A stretch of 36,565 bases of DNA, from the NCBI GenBank assembly GCA_024699495.1, contig JAILPK010000036.1, positions 1 through 36,565 on the forward strand, in the 5' to 3' direction. The notes under the pieces are model-generated. The model saw only the letters and a list, made by a program, of their open reading frames with translations. It was not told the DNA's origin and did not search any database. The stretch's first letter is position 1. Each line of letters opens with the position of its first letter. The position numbers and the translations under genes were made by a program. This stretch comes from Bacteroidaceae bacterium. GTDB lineage: Bacteria > Bacteroidota > Bacteroidia > Bacteroidales > Bacteroidaceae. Of this stretch, positions 17,526 to 26,812 are shown piece by piece.

Positions 17526-17599
17526 TCATCCCCCTATAAAAGGATAATCACCCAATACCTATCAAAAACCATTACAGTCCGCCAAAACCAGGACTCCTC

Positions 17600-17634
17600 C
17601 ATCCCAACTCTTTCGCAGGAGTTGGGATGTTTTT
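17600..17634 (+). terminator. Terminator of the rhamnose operon
   Basis: CATCCCAACTC (17600-17610) pairs perfectly with GAGTTGGGATG (17619-17629) around an 8-nt loop and is followed by five T. This is a textbook intrinsic terminator 75 bases after the transporter stop. Confidence 0.9.
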
Positions 17635-17757
17635 GTATCTTGAACAACACTTCCTATTTGGCCCACTCACACAAATTATCATCTCGATTTGTTAGCGCCA
17701 TAGAGCGTAGCAGCTATCAGAATCACCAAATGCCACGAATAAGTAATTAGGACTAAA

Positions 17758-17779
17758 AAGTAAGCGGATACGCTTACTT
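17758..17779. repeat. GATA-loop hairpin repeat, copy 2
   Basis: AAGTAAGCG (17758-17766) and CGCTTACTT (17771-17779) form a perfect 9-bp stem around a GATA loop. The 17 bases 17762-17778 are identical to 124-140. Unlike copy 1, no T-run follows, which argues against a plain terminator. Confidence 0.7.
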
Positions 17780-17992
17780 GCCTTGCCACATATAAGTGAC
17801 CCTATCTTCAACCTTAAATCTGATGCTTGAGCCCCTCACCATTGAGCCCTCACTCCTCATTGCTCAACCACTTCTGTTGTCCATAATCTGTTGTCATCGG
17901 TGTTCGCCTCGCCTTCAGCAACTGGTAAAAATTTCTAAATAAATGTCTCATCTTAATCTGATTCTTGCACCCAATTTTACCCATTTTTGAGC

Positions 17993-18080
17993 CACACCGC
18001 ATCATAACCTGCATTACAACTATACCTGCTTCAGAGCACACCGCTTCGCATCTTGCATTATAACTCTACTTACGTCGGTT
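17993..18080. repeat. Pair of diverged 44-bp direct repeats
   Basis: The 44 bases from 17993 and the 44 bases from 18037 both begin CACACCGC and match at about 31 of 44 positions by my hand alignment, with conserved GCATTAnAACT in the middle. The 44-bp period is twice the 22-bp period of the array that starts at 18114, so both may derive from one expanded array. Confidence 0.65.
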
Positions 18081-18113
18081 TGCATAGCATCACATTCAGC
18101 CATACAAGCAAAT

Positions 18114-18201
18114 ACACCTTAGTGTGAAGTGGGTTACACCTCGATGTAAAGTGAATTAACCCTTGATGTATTGCAGCATACCCCCCGATGTAATTTGGCT
18201 T
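18114..18201. repeat. Four tandem 22-bp repeats (degenerate)
   Basis: Four units start at 18114, 18136, 18158 and 18180, with an exact 22-bp step. Each starts A(C/A)(A/C)CC and has (A/G)(A/T)GTG or GATGTA in the middle. Unit 1 contains ACAC-CTTA-GTGT, a perfect dyad, which decays in the later units. A step of 22 bp is about two helical turns, so the units would face the same side of the DNA. Confidence 0.75.
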
Positions 18202-18283
18202 GTTCTTCCAATAATCGTTTTCCTATGATTGGTATGCAGATGGAGAGACTTATATGCTTTCATCGGACAGGTGTAATAACTAA

Positions 18284-18313
18284 GAATGAGGACGTGTGAG
18301 CACGCCCTCATTC
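18284..18313 (-). terminator. Terminator after glnN
   Basis: GAATGAGG (18284-18291) with CGTG (18293-18296) pairs with CACG (18301-18304) and CCTCATTC (18306-18313), giving 12 pairs with one A-C mismatch and a 4-nt loop. On the minus strand it lies 22 bases after the glnN stop, and a TTCTTAGTTATT tail follows. It would end the dapF-dapL-gltB-gltD-glnN unit. Confidence 0.65.
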
Positions 18314-18335
18314 TCGTTATATAGTAACCAAATGT

Positions 18336-20555
18336 TTAGCAGATAAACAGCAGTTCGCGGTACTTGGGCAATGGCCAGCAAGCGTCATCAACAATCAGTT
18401 CGAGTTTGTCAATCTGACGACGTATGGTGTCGAGCATTGGGGCGATGGTGTCGTGGTAAGCAATAGCTTTGGCGTGTTCGTCCTCAATCTTGTTTGCCAC
18501 CTTGCGGGCAGCCACCAGTTCGTCCACGCCGGTCTCGATGCTGGCCGTGCGCTGGGCTATCTCTTCGATGATTTTGAGGTTGCGTGCATTGAGCATTTCT
18601 GCCTTCTCTGCAGGGAAGACGCTGCACATACGCTCCACATTGCGCAGCAGCTGGCTCTGGTAAGCGGTTGCCACGGGTATGATGTGGTTCATGGAGAGGT
18701 CGCCGAGTACTCGGGCTTCAATCTGAATCTTTTTGGTATAAGTCTCCCACTTCACTTCATTGCGGGCCTCCAGTTCCTTGCGGGTCATGACGCCCACACT
18801 CTCGAAGAGCTGCACGCTGGCGTCGTCAAGATAACGCTCGAAGATAACCGGACAACTGGTCTCCACGTCAAGTCCGCGCTGTGCTGCCTCTGCCTTCCAC
18901 TCGTCGCTGTAGCCGTTGCCGTCGAAACGGATGGGTTTGCATGTGCGGATATCATCGCGAAGGACATCAATTATTGCATGGAAAGTGGCGTTGTGCTCTG
19001 ACTGTTCAAAATCCTTGCTGATAATGGCAAGACGCTCATCCACGCGTTTTTTGAATGACACGAGGGCTTCGGCCACGGCGCTGTTGAGGGTAATCATTGC
19101 GCTGGCGCAGTTGGCTTCGCTGCCCACAGCACGGAACTCAAAGCGGTTGCCGGTGAAGGCGAATGGTGAGGTGCGGTTGCGGTCGGTGTTGTCGATGAGA
19201 AGTTCGGGAATTTCCGGGATATCGAGTTTCAGTCCCTGCTTGCCGTCCATGGTGAAGAGATTGTCCTTGTCGGCCTTCTCGATATGGTCGAGCAGTTCGG
19301 AGAGCTGTGTACCGAGGAAACTGGAAATGATGGCAGGAGGAGCTTCGTTGGCTCCCAGGCGGTGGGCATTGGTAGCGCTCATGATGCTGGCTTTGAGCAG
19401 CCCGTTGTGACGCCACACTCCCATAAGAGTCTCAACGATAAACACAGCGAACCGGAGGTTCTGTTCGGGAGTCTTTCCGGGAGCGTGGAGCAGCACTCCG
19501 GTGTCGGTGCTCAGACTCCAGTTGTTATGTTTTCCGGAGCCGTTGATTCCTGCAAACGGCTTCTCATGAAGGAGCACACGGAAACTATGCTTGCGTGCTA
19601 CGCGCTTCATCACTGACATCAGCAGCATATTATGGTCAACAGCCAGATTGGTCTCTTCGAACACTGGAGCCAACTCGAACTGGTTAGGCGCCACCTCGTT
19701 GTGGCGTGTCTTGACGGGGATGCCGAGTTCGAGAGCCTGAATCTCAAGGTCGCGCATGAAGGCGGCGACTCGCTCGGGTATGCTGCCGAAGTAGTGGTCG
19801 TCCATCTGCTGGTTCTTGGCGCTGTCGTGTCCCATCAGGGTGCGCCCCGTGAGCAGGAGGTCAGGACGGGCTGCATAGAGGCCTTCATCCACGAGGAAGT
19901 ATTCCTGTTCCCACCCGAGGTTGGAAGTGACTTTCTTCACAGCGGGATCGAAATAGTGGCACACTTCTGTAGCAGCGACATTGACCGCCTTGAGGGCGCG
20001 AAGCAGAGGAGCCTTGTAGTCGAGAGACTCGCCGCTGTAGGAGATGAAGATTGTAGGGATGACAAGGGTGTCATCGATGATAAATACGGGAGAGGTGGGG
20101 TCCCAGGCGGAGTAGCCGCGAGCCTCAAATGTAGAACGGATGCCGCCGCTGGGGAAGGAGCTGGCATCGGGCTCCTGCTGGGCCAGCAGTTTGCCGCTGA
20201 ATTCCTCTATCATTCCGCCCTTGCCATCGTGCTCGATGAAAGAGTCGTGTTTCTCGGCTGTGCCTTCAGTGAGGGGCTGGAACCAGTGGGTATAATGCGT
20301 AACGCCATTCTCCTTAGCCCACTGAATCATTCCTGCAGCAACGGAATCAGCCACCTTGCGGTCGAGCTGTGCGCCATTGTCAATCACGTCTATCATCTTT
20401 GCATAAATGTCCTTGGGCAGGTATTTATACATTTTCTCGCGGTTGAATACTTTGCGTCCGAAATACTCACAGGGACGGTCGGCGGGTGCCTTCACTTCGA
20501 GGGGCTTCTTCTTGAATGCCTCTCCTACTACTTGAAATCTGAGTTCGTTTGCCAT
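18336..20555 (-). CDS. glnN: Glutamine synthetase type III
   Basis: A 739-residue enzyme, full length for GSIII and far larger than GlnA (about 450). It makes glutamine from glutamate, ammonium and ATP in the cytoplasm. GSIII signatures are present: GWEQEYFLVD (214-223), NEVAPNQFELAP (286-297), the GINGSGKHNNWSLST ATP/glutamate block (336-350), and the later RFEFRAVGSEANCASA motif. GSIII is the characteristic form in Bacteroidetes and is not adenylylated like GlnA. It follows gltD after 77 bases on the same strand, and no TAnnTTTG box is seen in the gap, so it is probably read as the last gene of the GOGAT operon. Confidence 0.97.
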   Translation of the reverse strand: MANELRFQVVGEAFKKKPLEVKAPADRPCEYFGRKVFNREKMYKYLPKDIYAKMIDVIDNGAQLDRKVADSVAAGMIQWAKENGVTHYTHWFQPLTEGTAEKHDSFIEHDGKGGMIEEFSGKLLAQQEPDASSFPSGGIRSTFEARGYSAWDPTSPVFIIDDTLVIPTIFISYSGESLDYKAPLLRALKAVNVAATEVCHYFDPAVKKVTSNLGWEQEYFLVDEGLYAARPDLLLTGRTLMGHDSAKNQQMDDHYFGSIPERVAAFMRDLEIQALELGIPVKTRHNEVAPNQFELAPVFEETNLAVDHNMLLMSVMKRVARKHSFRVLLHEKPFAGINGSGKHNNWSLSTDTGVLLHAPGKTPEQNLRFAVFIVETLMGVWRHNGLLKASIMSATNAHRLGANEAPPAIISSFLGTQLSELLDHIEKADKDNLFTMDGKQGLKLDIPEIPELLIDNTDRNRTSPFAFTGNRFEFRAVGSEANCASAMITLNSAVAEALVSFKKRVDERLAIISKDFEQSEHNATFHAIIDVLRDDIRTCKPIRFDGNGYSDEWKAEAAQRGLDVETSCPVIFERYLDDASVQLFESVGVMTRKELEARNEVKWETYTKKIQIEARVLGDLSMNHIIPVATAYQSQLLRNVERMCSVFPAEKAEMLNARNLKIIEEIAQRTASIETGVDELVAARKVANKIEDEHAKAIAYHDTIAPMLDTIRRQIDKLELIVDDACWPLPKYRELLFIC

Positions 20556-20632
20556 GTTTTTTTGTGTTTTAGGGCCCTCGCAGCCTTTTCGTCAAGTGCC
20601 GGAAGGGTTTCTGGTTAATAATGATTGGTATT

Positions 20633-22063
20633 CTATTTCTTTACTTCCTGAAAAGAACGCTCCACCTCTGCGGCCACCTTCAGACCGGAGGCTATGGCGC
20701 GCACCACGAGCGAAGCACCGCTGGCGGCATCGCCACATACGAAGAGCTGCTGCCAGCCGGAGGGTTGCTGAGGATGCGGTTGCTGAGGCTTGAGGAATCC
20801 CATTGCCAACAGCACGAGTTCGGCCTTGATGACCTCGGGCTCACCGGCTTGGACCATCTGCGGACGACCGCCGTCGGGAGCAGGCTTCCAGTCGATGGGC
20901 TGAACGCGGACTCCGGTGACATGGCCCTTCTCGCCGAGGAACTCAAGGGTGTTGATGTTCCAGCGGCGGGTACACCCCTCCTCGTGACTGGAAGTGGTCT
21001 TGAGGATAACGGGCCAGTTGGGCCATGGTGTGGCGGGGTTGTGGCCCACAGGCGGTTTGGGCATAATCTCTATCTGGGTGACGCTCTTGCAGCCCTGACG
21101 GTGGGCGGTTCCGATGCAGTCGCTTCCGGTGTCGCCCCCGCCGATGACCAGCACATTCTTGCCTTTAGCGGTTACTCGCTCCTCCTTACTGAATTCCATT
21201 CCAGCCAAAACGCGGTTCTGCTGAGAGAGGAGTTCGAGAGCCATATGCACGCCCTGCAGTTCGCGTCCCGGCACGTTGAGATCGCGGGCTGTGGGTGTGC
21301 CCGTGGCTAGGATTACGGGCCATCCGTCCCATCCGCCCTCCTGCGGACAGGCGTGATCAAGAGCGGCATAGAGGGTGTCCATGCTCCATTCGCCGTCGTC
21401 AGCAGGAACTACGGGCAATAAGCAGTTATACACGAACCTTACGCCTTCCTGTTCCATCACACGGATACGGCGGTCTATTATTTGTTTGTTGAGTTTGAAA
21501 TTGGGTATGCCATATCTGAGCAATCCGCCTGCTGCCTCGTTCTTCTCAAACACCGTTACATCATAGCCCATCAGATTAAGACTGTTGGCTGCTGCCAACC
21601 CAGCCGGGCCACTGCCAACGACAGCGACCTTCCGGCCATTACGCACGGGGTTTTCTATAGTAACATAGCCCTCAAGGAAAGCGCGCTCGGCTATGGCACA
21701 TTCGTTTTCGCGATTGGTGACTGCCTCCCCTGTTGTGTGGTAGAGCACGCAGGCTTTCTCGCAGAGAGCCGGGCAGATACGGCCAGTGAACTCGGGGAAG
21801 GGGTTTGTCTTCTTCAGAATCTTATAGGCCATCTCCCACTGTCCATGGTAGAGCGCGTCGTTCCATTCTGAGTCTTTATTTCCGAGCGGGCAGGCCCAAT
21901 GACAGAAGGGCACGCCACAATCCATGCAGCGCGATGCCTGCTCCTGGCGGTCGCGTGTGTTGAGCGTCTGCTCCACTTCACCAAAGTCGTGAATGCGGTC
22001 GTGAACGGGCCGGTATCCGGCTTCTTTGCGAGCCACGGTTAAAAATGCTTTTGGATTTCCCAT
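20633..22063 (-). CDS. gltD: Glutamate synthase small subunit
   Basis: A 476-residue flavoprotein, the NADPH-oxidising beta subunit of glutamate synthase (GOGAT). It passes electrons through iron-sulfur centres to GltB. Cysteines for two [4Fe-4S] clusters lie at 46, 49, 54 and 58 (CMDCGVPFCHWAC) and at 97, 101 and 105. An FAD-binding GSGPAGLAAA motif is near 150 and an NADPH-binding GGGDTGSD motif near 312. The ATG at 22063 is 144 bases after the gltB stop; that gap is filled by repeat copy A. The short beta subunit paired with the large alpha subunit is the normal bacterial arrangement. Confidence 0.97.
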   Translation of the reverse strand: MGNPKAFLTVARKEAGYRPVHDRIHDFGEVEQTLNTRDRQEQASRCMDCGVPFCHWACPLGNKDSEWNDALYHGQWEMAYKILKKTNPFPEFTGRICPALCEKACVLYHTTGEAVTNRENECAIAERAFLEGYVTIENPVRNGRKVAVVGSGPAGLAAANSLNLMGYDVTVFEKNEAAGGLLRYGIPNFKLNKQIIDRRIRVMEQEGVRFVYNCLLPVVPADDGEWSMDTLYAALDHACPQEGGWDGWPVILATGTPTARDLNVPGRELQGVHMALELLSQQNRVLAGMEFSKEERVTAKGKNVLVIGGGDTGSDCIGTAHRQGCKSVTQIEIMPKPPVGHNPATPWPNWPVILKTTSSHEEGCTRRWNINTLEFLGEKGHVTGVRVQPIDWKPAPDGGRPQMVQAGEPEVIKAELVLLAMGFLKPQQPHPQQPSGWQQLFVCGDAASGASLVVRAIASGLKVAAEVERSFQEVKK

Positions 22064-22085
22064 TTTGATGTATATATGTTTTAAA

Positions 22086-22206
22086 GTTGACGAGTGGAGT
22101 TTTGCCGGAGCGGCCGCTCAAAGGACCGTAGGACCGTCCTCAATAGGACGGGCACGGCCGCCTTTTCTCCGGTCGGCCCGCTTGGAGGCGCCGCCGATTC
22201 TTCATT
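22086..22206 (-). repeat. Dispersed intergenic repeat, copy A (gltB-gltD gap)
   Basis: Read on the minus strand, it starts with ATGAAGAATC just after the gltB stop and ends near GTTGAC before gltD. The core (22174 down to 22093) is shared with copies B and C: GACCGGAGAAAAGG, then a CCGTCCT/AGGACGG stem, then GGCAAAACTCCACT. The loop here is ATTG. It also carries an extra GGTCCTAC-like duplication and a GCGGCCGC palindrome absent from the others. Orientation is with transcription. Confidence 0.85.
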
Positions 22207-22207
22207 T

Positions 22208-25200
22208 TCAGTAGTCTCTCTGTACATCTGCAATCTTGCGCTGCAGTTCCTGCATCTTCTCCTCCTCGAGCACACGCTTGTACTCGATGGGAACTACCTG
22301 GACGAAGTCCTCTATGTAGCGGGAGAAGTTGTCGAGCATACGACCGGCCAACTGACTTCCCGTGTGGAGATAATGCTGTCTGATGAGTTCGAGCAGTTCG
22401 CGGCGCGAAGAGGAGCCCTCCACCAGATTGAGTTCTACCATATCCATGTTACAGAAATAATCGAATGTATGCTTGGGGTCATATACATAGGCCACACCAC
22501 CTGACATGCCGGCAGCGAAATTGCGGCCCGTGCGTCCGAGCACTACCACCCTTCCGCCTGTCATATACTCGCAGCAGTGGTCTCCGGCGCCCTCGATAAC
22601 AGCTATCGCGCCGCTGTTACGAACGCCGAAGCGCTCGCCCACCTGCCCGTTGACATAAAGCTCGCCGCCTGTGGCCCCGTAGAGACCGGTGTTTCCAGCT
22701 ATGATATTGTCTTCGGCCTGGAAATCAGCGTTGCGGCGCACGGGAGGCAAGATGCTGATGCGCCCGCCGGAGAGGCCCTTACCGAAATAGTCGTTTGTCT
22801 CCCCTTCGAGCCTGATATCGAGTCCCTTCACGGCAAAGGCGCCGAACGACTGTCCGGCCGAGCCCTTGAATTTGAGTCGGATGGTAGCGTCCGGCAGCCC
22901 CTCCTCACCATATTTTTTCGCTATGACGCCGGAGAGCATGGTGCAGACGGCGCGGTCGGTGTTGCGGATGGCATAATCAAGACTCACCTCCTCCATGTCT
23001 TCAATGGCTTTTGCAGCAGCCTGGATTATCTCCTCGTCCTTCACCCCGCTCACTTTGGTGTATTCACCACGGTCCCAATAGAGAGGTTTGTCGGTGGCCG
23101 GGCTGTGGAGCATCCTGCCGAAGTCAATCGTCTGCCACTTACCCAAGGCAACTGCCAGAGCGGAGTCTGCCTGAATGGAATCTCTGGCGGGAAGAACGAC
23201 ATTGATGAGGTCGGTACGACCGATAATTTCCTTAAGCCTGTGCACACCAATCTCGGATAGATATTCACGCACCTGCTGAGCCAGGAAGGTGAAGAAATTG
23301 ACCACGTAGTCAGCCTTGCCGAGAAAACGCTGGCGCAGACGCTCGTCCTGCGTAGCTACTCCCACCGGACAGGTGTTGGTGTTACACTTGCGCATCATCA
23401 CACAGCCAAGAACCACCAATGGCAACGTTCCGAACGAGAACTCGTCAGCTCCGAGCATGGCCATAAGCACCACGTCGCGGGCAGTCTTAAGCTGTCCGTC
23501 GGTTTGGAGGCGGACCTGGTTACGCAGGCCATTCATCACCAGCGTCTGCTGTGTCTCAGCCAGACCGATCTCGGGCGAGATGCCGGCAAAACGCATTGAC
23601 GAGGCCGGGCTTGCGCCCGTTCCGCCTTCGGCTCCACTCACCACGATGAGGTCAGCCTTGGCTTTGGCTACTCCGGCAGCTATGGTGCCCACCCCGCTCT
23701 CAGCCACAAGCTTGACGCTGACAGCAGCCGTGGGGTTGATATTTTTCAGGTCGAAGATGAGCTGTGCCAGATCCTCGATGCTGTATATGTCATGGTGAGG
23801 CGGTGGGGAGATAAGTGAGATGCCCGGGATGGCATTGCGGGTCTTGGCAATGATCTTGTTGACCTTGAATCCAGGCAACTGACCGCCCTCGCCGGGCTTG
23901 GCTCCCTGTGCCACCTTGATCTGAATTTCCTCGGCATTTACCAGATACTCAGCTGTGACGCCGAAGCGGCCGGAGGCAATCTGCTTGGTCTTGCTCGAGA
24001 GCGACACGCCATCGACATCAGAGTGATAGCGCATGTTGTCTTCACCGCCCTCGCCCGTGTTGGAACGTGTGCCAAGCCGGTTCATTGCCAGCGCCAAGGC
24101 CTCGTGAGCCTCAATCGAAAGAGCTCCGAACGACATAGCGCCCGTGACGAAATGCCTGACTATGCTATCTACAGGCTCCACCTCGTCAAGAGGTGTCGGG
24201 GTGGCTGCTTTCTTCCACGAGAAGAAGTCGCGCAGGAAGATAGGTTTCTCCTTCTCATCGACCATCCGTGCCCACTCCTTGAATTTCTTATACGAACCGA
24301 TGCGGGTAGCTATCTGCAGATTGGCTATCGTTTCGGGATTCCAAGCATGTATAATCCCGTCCTTACGCCAGGAGAAGAGGCCGTTGTTTGGCAGGAACTC
24401 ATTGATCTCCGCCGGTCTGAACGCCTCACGATGCAAGCGGATGGCGTCGCGCGCAATCTCCTTGAGTCCGATTCCGCCCACCGTGCTGACCTCTGTACCG
24501 AAGTAACGCCGGAGCAGGTCTTCACTCAGCCCCACGCTCTCGAAGATTTTTGCACCGCGGTAGGAACGGATGGTGGAAATGCCCATCTTCGACATTATCT
24601 TCTTCAAGCCCTTATCCACTGCCTTGATATAGTTGGCCTCCGCCGTAGGATATGCCTCTTGTATATGATGAGCGCTCACCAGATGGTCAAGCACGGCAAA
24701 TGTCATATAGGGGCAAATGGCACTGGCACCATAACCAAGCAGCAGGGCTGCATGCATCACCTCACGAATTTCTCCGCTCTCTACAATCAGAGCTGTCTGC
24801 ACACGTTTCTGCACGCTGATGAGATAGTGGTGAACGGCGCTCACTGCCAGCAGACTGGGGATAGCCACATGAGTGGGGTCTATATCCCGGTCGGAGAGAA
24901 TGATATAGTTCACGCCCTCATCTACTGCTGCTTCGGCATCCTTACACAGCTGGTCCAACGCACGTCCCAATGCCTCGCCGCCGCGCTGGCACTCGGCATC
25001 GGTTCCCGCAGCTGCAGTTCCAGCGCCGGGGCAGAACGTCATGCTTATCTTCTTTGTATTGAAGCCTTTATATCGGATATTGCACAACAGATCCAACTGA
25101 GTGTTAGTGAGCACCGGCTGCGGCAAGCGCACCATCTTGCAGTTGGATGCATCCGGAGTCAGGATATTCGTTCCCACAGCCCCGATATATTCAGTGAGCG

Positions 25201-26812
25201 ACATCACCAGTTCTTCACGGATGGGGTCGATGGCGGGGTTGGTGACCTGGGCAAACTGCTGACGGAAATAGTTGAAGAGCACCTGCGGACGGTCGCTTAT
25301 GACAGCCAGCGGAGTATCATTTCCCATGGCAGCCACGGGCTCCTGACCGGCAGTTGCCATCGGGACCACCGTCTTGTCGATATCCTCCTGCCCGAAGCCG
25401 AAGCAGAGCAGCTTACGTTCATAGTTCTCCACGCTGTTGGTCACGTGGCGGCCGCTCTTCAGAGTCTCGAGCTGTATGCGGTTGGTGCTTAACCACTCGC
25501 GATAGGGATGAGCCTTTGCCAGCTGCTCCTTGATCTCACCGTCGTAATAGATGCGCCCCTCCTGCGTGTCAATCAGCAGAATCTTACCAGGCTGCAGACG
25601 GCCCTTGCTCACCACGTCCGTCGGGTCGAAATCGAGCACACCGACCTCGCTGGCCACCACCATCAGTCCGCTCTTGGTGATGGTATATCGGCTGGGACGC
25701 AGTCCGTTGCGGTCCAGCAGACCCCCGGCATAGCGGCCGTCGGAAAAGAGCAGGGCTGCCGGTCCGTCCCACGGCTCCATCAGGATGGAGTGATATTCAT
25801 AGAAAGCCTTCAGGTCTTCGCTGATGGGGTTCTTCTCGTTGAAGCTCTCGGGTACTAATATAGCCATGGCCTGCGGCAGACTGAGCCCGCTCATCACGAG
25901 AAACTCGAACACGTTATCGAGCGATGCGGAGTCGCTCATGTCATCTTGCACTATGGGGCGCAAGTCGCGGATATCGCCCAGCGCCTTGCTGTTAAGCACA
26001 CTCTCACGCGCCTTCATCCATCCGCGGTTGCCGCGAATGGTGTTAATCTCGCCGTTGTGAGCCAGAAGGCGGAAGGGCTGCGCCAGTTTCCACTTGGGAA
26101 AGGTGTTGGTGGAGAAGCGCGAATGCACCAGAGCCAGTCCGCTGGTGAAATAGGGGTTGGACAAGTCGGGGAAATAGCGTCTGAGCTGTCCGCTCGTAAG
26201 CATCCCCTTGTATATGATATACTTGGTGCTGAGTGAACAGATATAAAAGTCCTCGTCAGAAATCTGGTTCTCTATACGTTTACGCACCTTATATAAGGCT
26301 ATATCCAAGCCCATGGCCGCGCTGGCGGCAGAGGCGCTGCCCGCAACCGAATCCTCTCTGCTTACGGGATTAGGGCTGCGTGTCACGAAAATCTGACGTA
26401 TGTCGGGCTCTACCTCGCGGGCGCCCTGACCGAGCACCTCCGGGCAGGTGGGCACTGAGCGCATGTGCATCAGCATGAGCCCCTCGCGCTCGATCTCACC
26501 GATCATCACAGCCAGAATATCCTGCTGCCGTTGCGGGTCCTTGGGCAGGAATACCAGCCCGGTTCCATAATGTTCTTTCTCGGGCACCGGGATGCCCTGC
26601 AGAAGTATGAACTCATGTGGAATCTGCATGAGGATGCCAGCTCCGTCGCCTGTCTTATCACGCGTCTCGGCACCACGGTGTTCCATATTCTCCAGCACAC
26701 GGAGGGCATTGTCAACCAGTTCGTGACTTTTCCCGCCCTGAATGTTTACTATCATCCCCACGCCGCATGCATCGTGCTCGTAGGCCTCGCTATACAAACC
26801 TTGTTGTTTCAT
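22208..26812 (-). CDS. gltB: Glutamate synthase large subunit
   Basis: A 1534-residue alpha subunit of GOGAT, which uses glutamine and 2-oxoglutarate to give two glutamates. After a 15-residue propeptide, Cys16 (DACGVGMI) is the N-terminal nucleophile of the class II glutaminase domain (16 to about 430). A central domain follows, then the FMN-binding synthase domain (about 800-1200) with the [3Fe-4S] cysteines 1137, 1143 and 1148 (GCVMMRKCNTNTCPVG). The C-terminal part has the Gly-rich GXGXG beta-helix. The start at 26812 overlaps the dapL stop by 4 bp; an upstream in-frame extension lies inside dapL and is not coding. Translation is therefore coupled to dapL. Confidence 0.97.
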   Translation of the reverse strand: MKQQGLYSEAYEHDACGVGMIVNIQGGKSHELVDNALRVLENMEHRGAETRDKTGDGAGILMQIPHEFILLQGIPVPEKEHYGTGLVFLPKDPQRQQDILAVMIGEIEREGLMLMHMRSVPTCPEVLGQGAREVEPDIRQIFVTRSPNPVSREDSVAGSASAASAAMGLDIALYKVRKRIENQISDEDFYICSLSTKYIIYKGMLTSGQLRRYFPDLSNPYFTSGLALVHSRFSTNTFPKWKLAQPFRLLAHNGEINTIRGNRGWMKARESVLNSKALGDIRDLRPIVQDDMSDSASLDNVFEFLVMSGLSLPQAMAILVPESFNEKNPISEDLKAFYEYHSILMEPWDGPAALLFSDGRYAGGLLDRNGLRPSRYTITKSGLMVVASEVGVLDFDPTDVVSKGRLQPGKILLIDTQEGRIYYDGEIKEQLAKAHPYREWLSTNRIQLETLKSGRHVTNSVENYERKLLCFGFGQEDIDKTVVPMATAGQEPVAAMGNDTPLAVISDRPQVLFNYFRQQFAQVTNPAIDPIREELVMSLTEYIGAVGTNILTPDASNCKMVRLPQPVLTNTQLDLLCNIRYKGFNTKKISMTFCPGAGTAAAGTDAECQRGGEALGRALDQLCKDAEAAVDEGVNYIILSDRDIDPTHVAIPSLLAVSAVHHYLISVQKRVQTALIVESGEIREVMHAALLLGYGASAICPYMTFAVLDHLVSAHHIQEAYPTAEANYIKAVDKGLKKIMSKMGISTIRSYRGAKIFESVGLSEDLLRRYFGTEVSTVGGIGLKEIARDAIRLHREAFRPAEINEFLPNNGLFSWRKDGIIHAWNPETIANLQIATRIGSYKKFKEWARMVDEKEKPIFLRDFFSWKKAATPTPLDEVEPVDSIVRHFVTGAMSFGALSIEAHEALALAMNRLGTRSNTGEGGEDNMRYHSDVDGVSLSSKTKQIASGRFGVTAEYLVNAEEIQIKVAQGAKPGEGGQLPGFKVNKIIAKTRNAIPGISLISPPPHHDIYSIEDLAQLIFDLKNINPTAAVSVKLVAESGVGTIAAGVAKAKADLIVVSGAEGGTGASPASSMRFAGISPEIGLAETQQTLVMNGLRNQVRLQTDGQLKTARDVVLMAMLGADEFSFGTLPLVVLGCVMMRKCNTNTCPVGVATQDERLRQRFLGKADYVVNFFTFLAQQVREYLSEIGVHRLKEIIGRTDLINVVLPARDSIQADSALAVALGKWQTIDFGRMLHSPATDKPLYWDRGEYTKVSGVKDEEIIQAAAKAIEDMEEVSLDYAIRNTDRAVCTMLSGVIAKKYGEEGLPDATIRLKFKGSAGQSFGAFAVKGLDIRLEGETNDYFGKGLSGGRISILPPVRRNADFQAEDNIIAGNTGLYGATGGELYVNGQVGERFGVRNSGAIAVIEGAGDHCCEYMTGGRVVVLGRTGRNFAAGMSGGVAYVYDPKHTFDYFCNMDMVELNLVEGSSSRRELLELIRQHYLHTGSQLAGRMLDNFSRYIEDFVQVVPIEYKRVLEEEKMQELQRKIADVQRDY

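Larger units (their letters stand above)
17526..18335. other. Long intergenic region rich in repeats
   Basis: This 810-bp gap separates the rhamnose operon from glnN. No frame in it reads like a conserved protein. It contains the rha terminator (17600-17634), a GATA-loop hairpin (17758-17779), a pair of diverged 44-bp repeats (17993-18080), four 22-bp units (18114-18201) and the glnN terminator (18284-18313). The base composition is more AT-rich and patchier than in the genes. I see no tRNA or known riboswitch. Confidence 0.7.

Noticed and set aside
17850..18041. 63-codon minus-strand frame in the long gap
   Set aside because: Lies over the start of the degenerate repeats, has no promoter and no family features.
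18114..18201. CRISPR array
   Set aside because: Units are 22 bp, contiguous and diverged, with no unique spacers and no cas genes.
19632..20618. 328-codon open frame antisense to glnN
   Set aside because: Shadow of a fully conserved glutamine synthetase gene.
22086..22206. Terminator between gltB and gltD
   Set aside because: The stem is GC-rich but no T-run follows it, and the same element occurs in inverted orientation elsewhere, so I treat it as a dispersed repeat.
24023..25492. 489-codon open frame antisense to gltB
   Set aside because: Long, but explained by the codon bias of gltB on the other strand; no recognisable domain.
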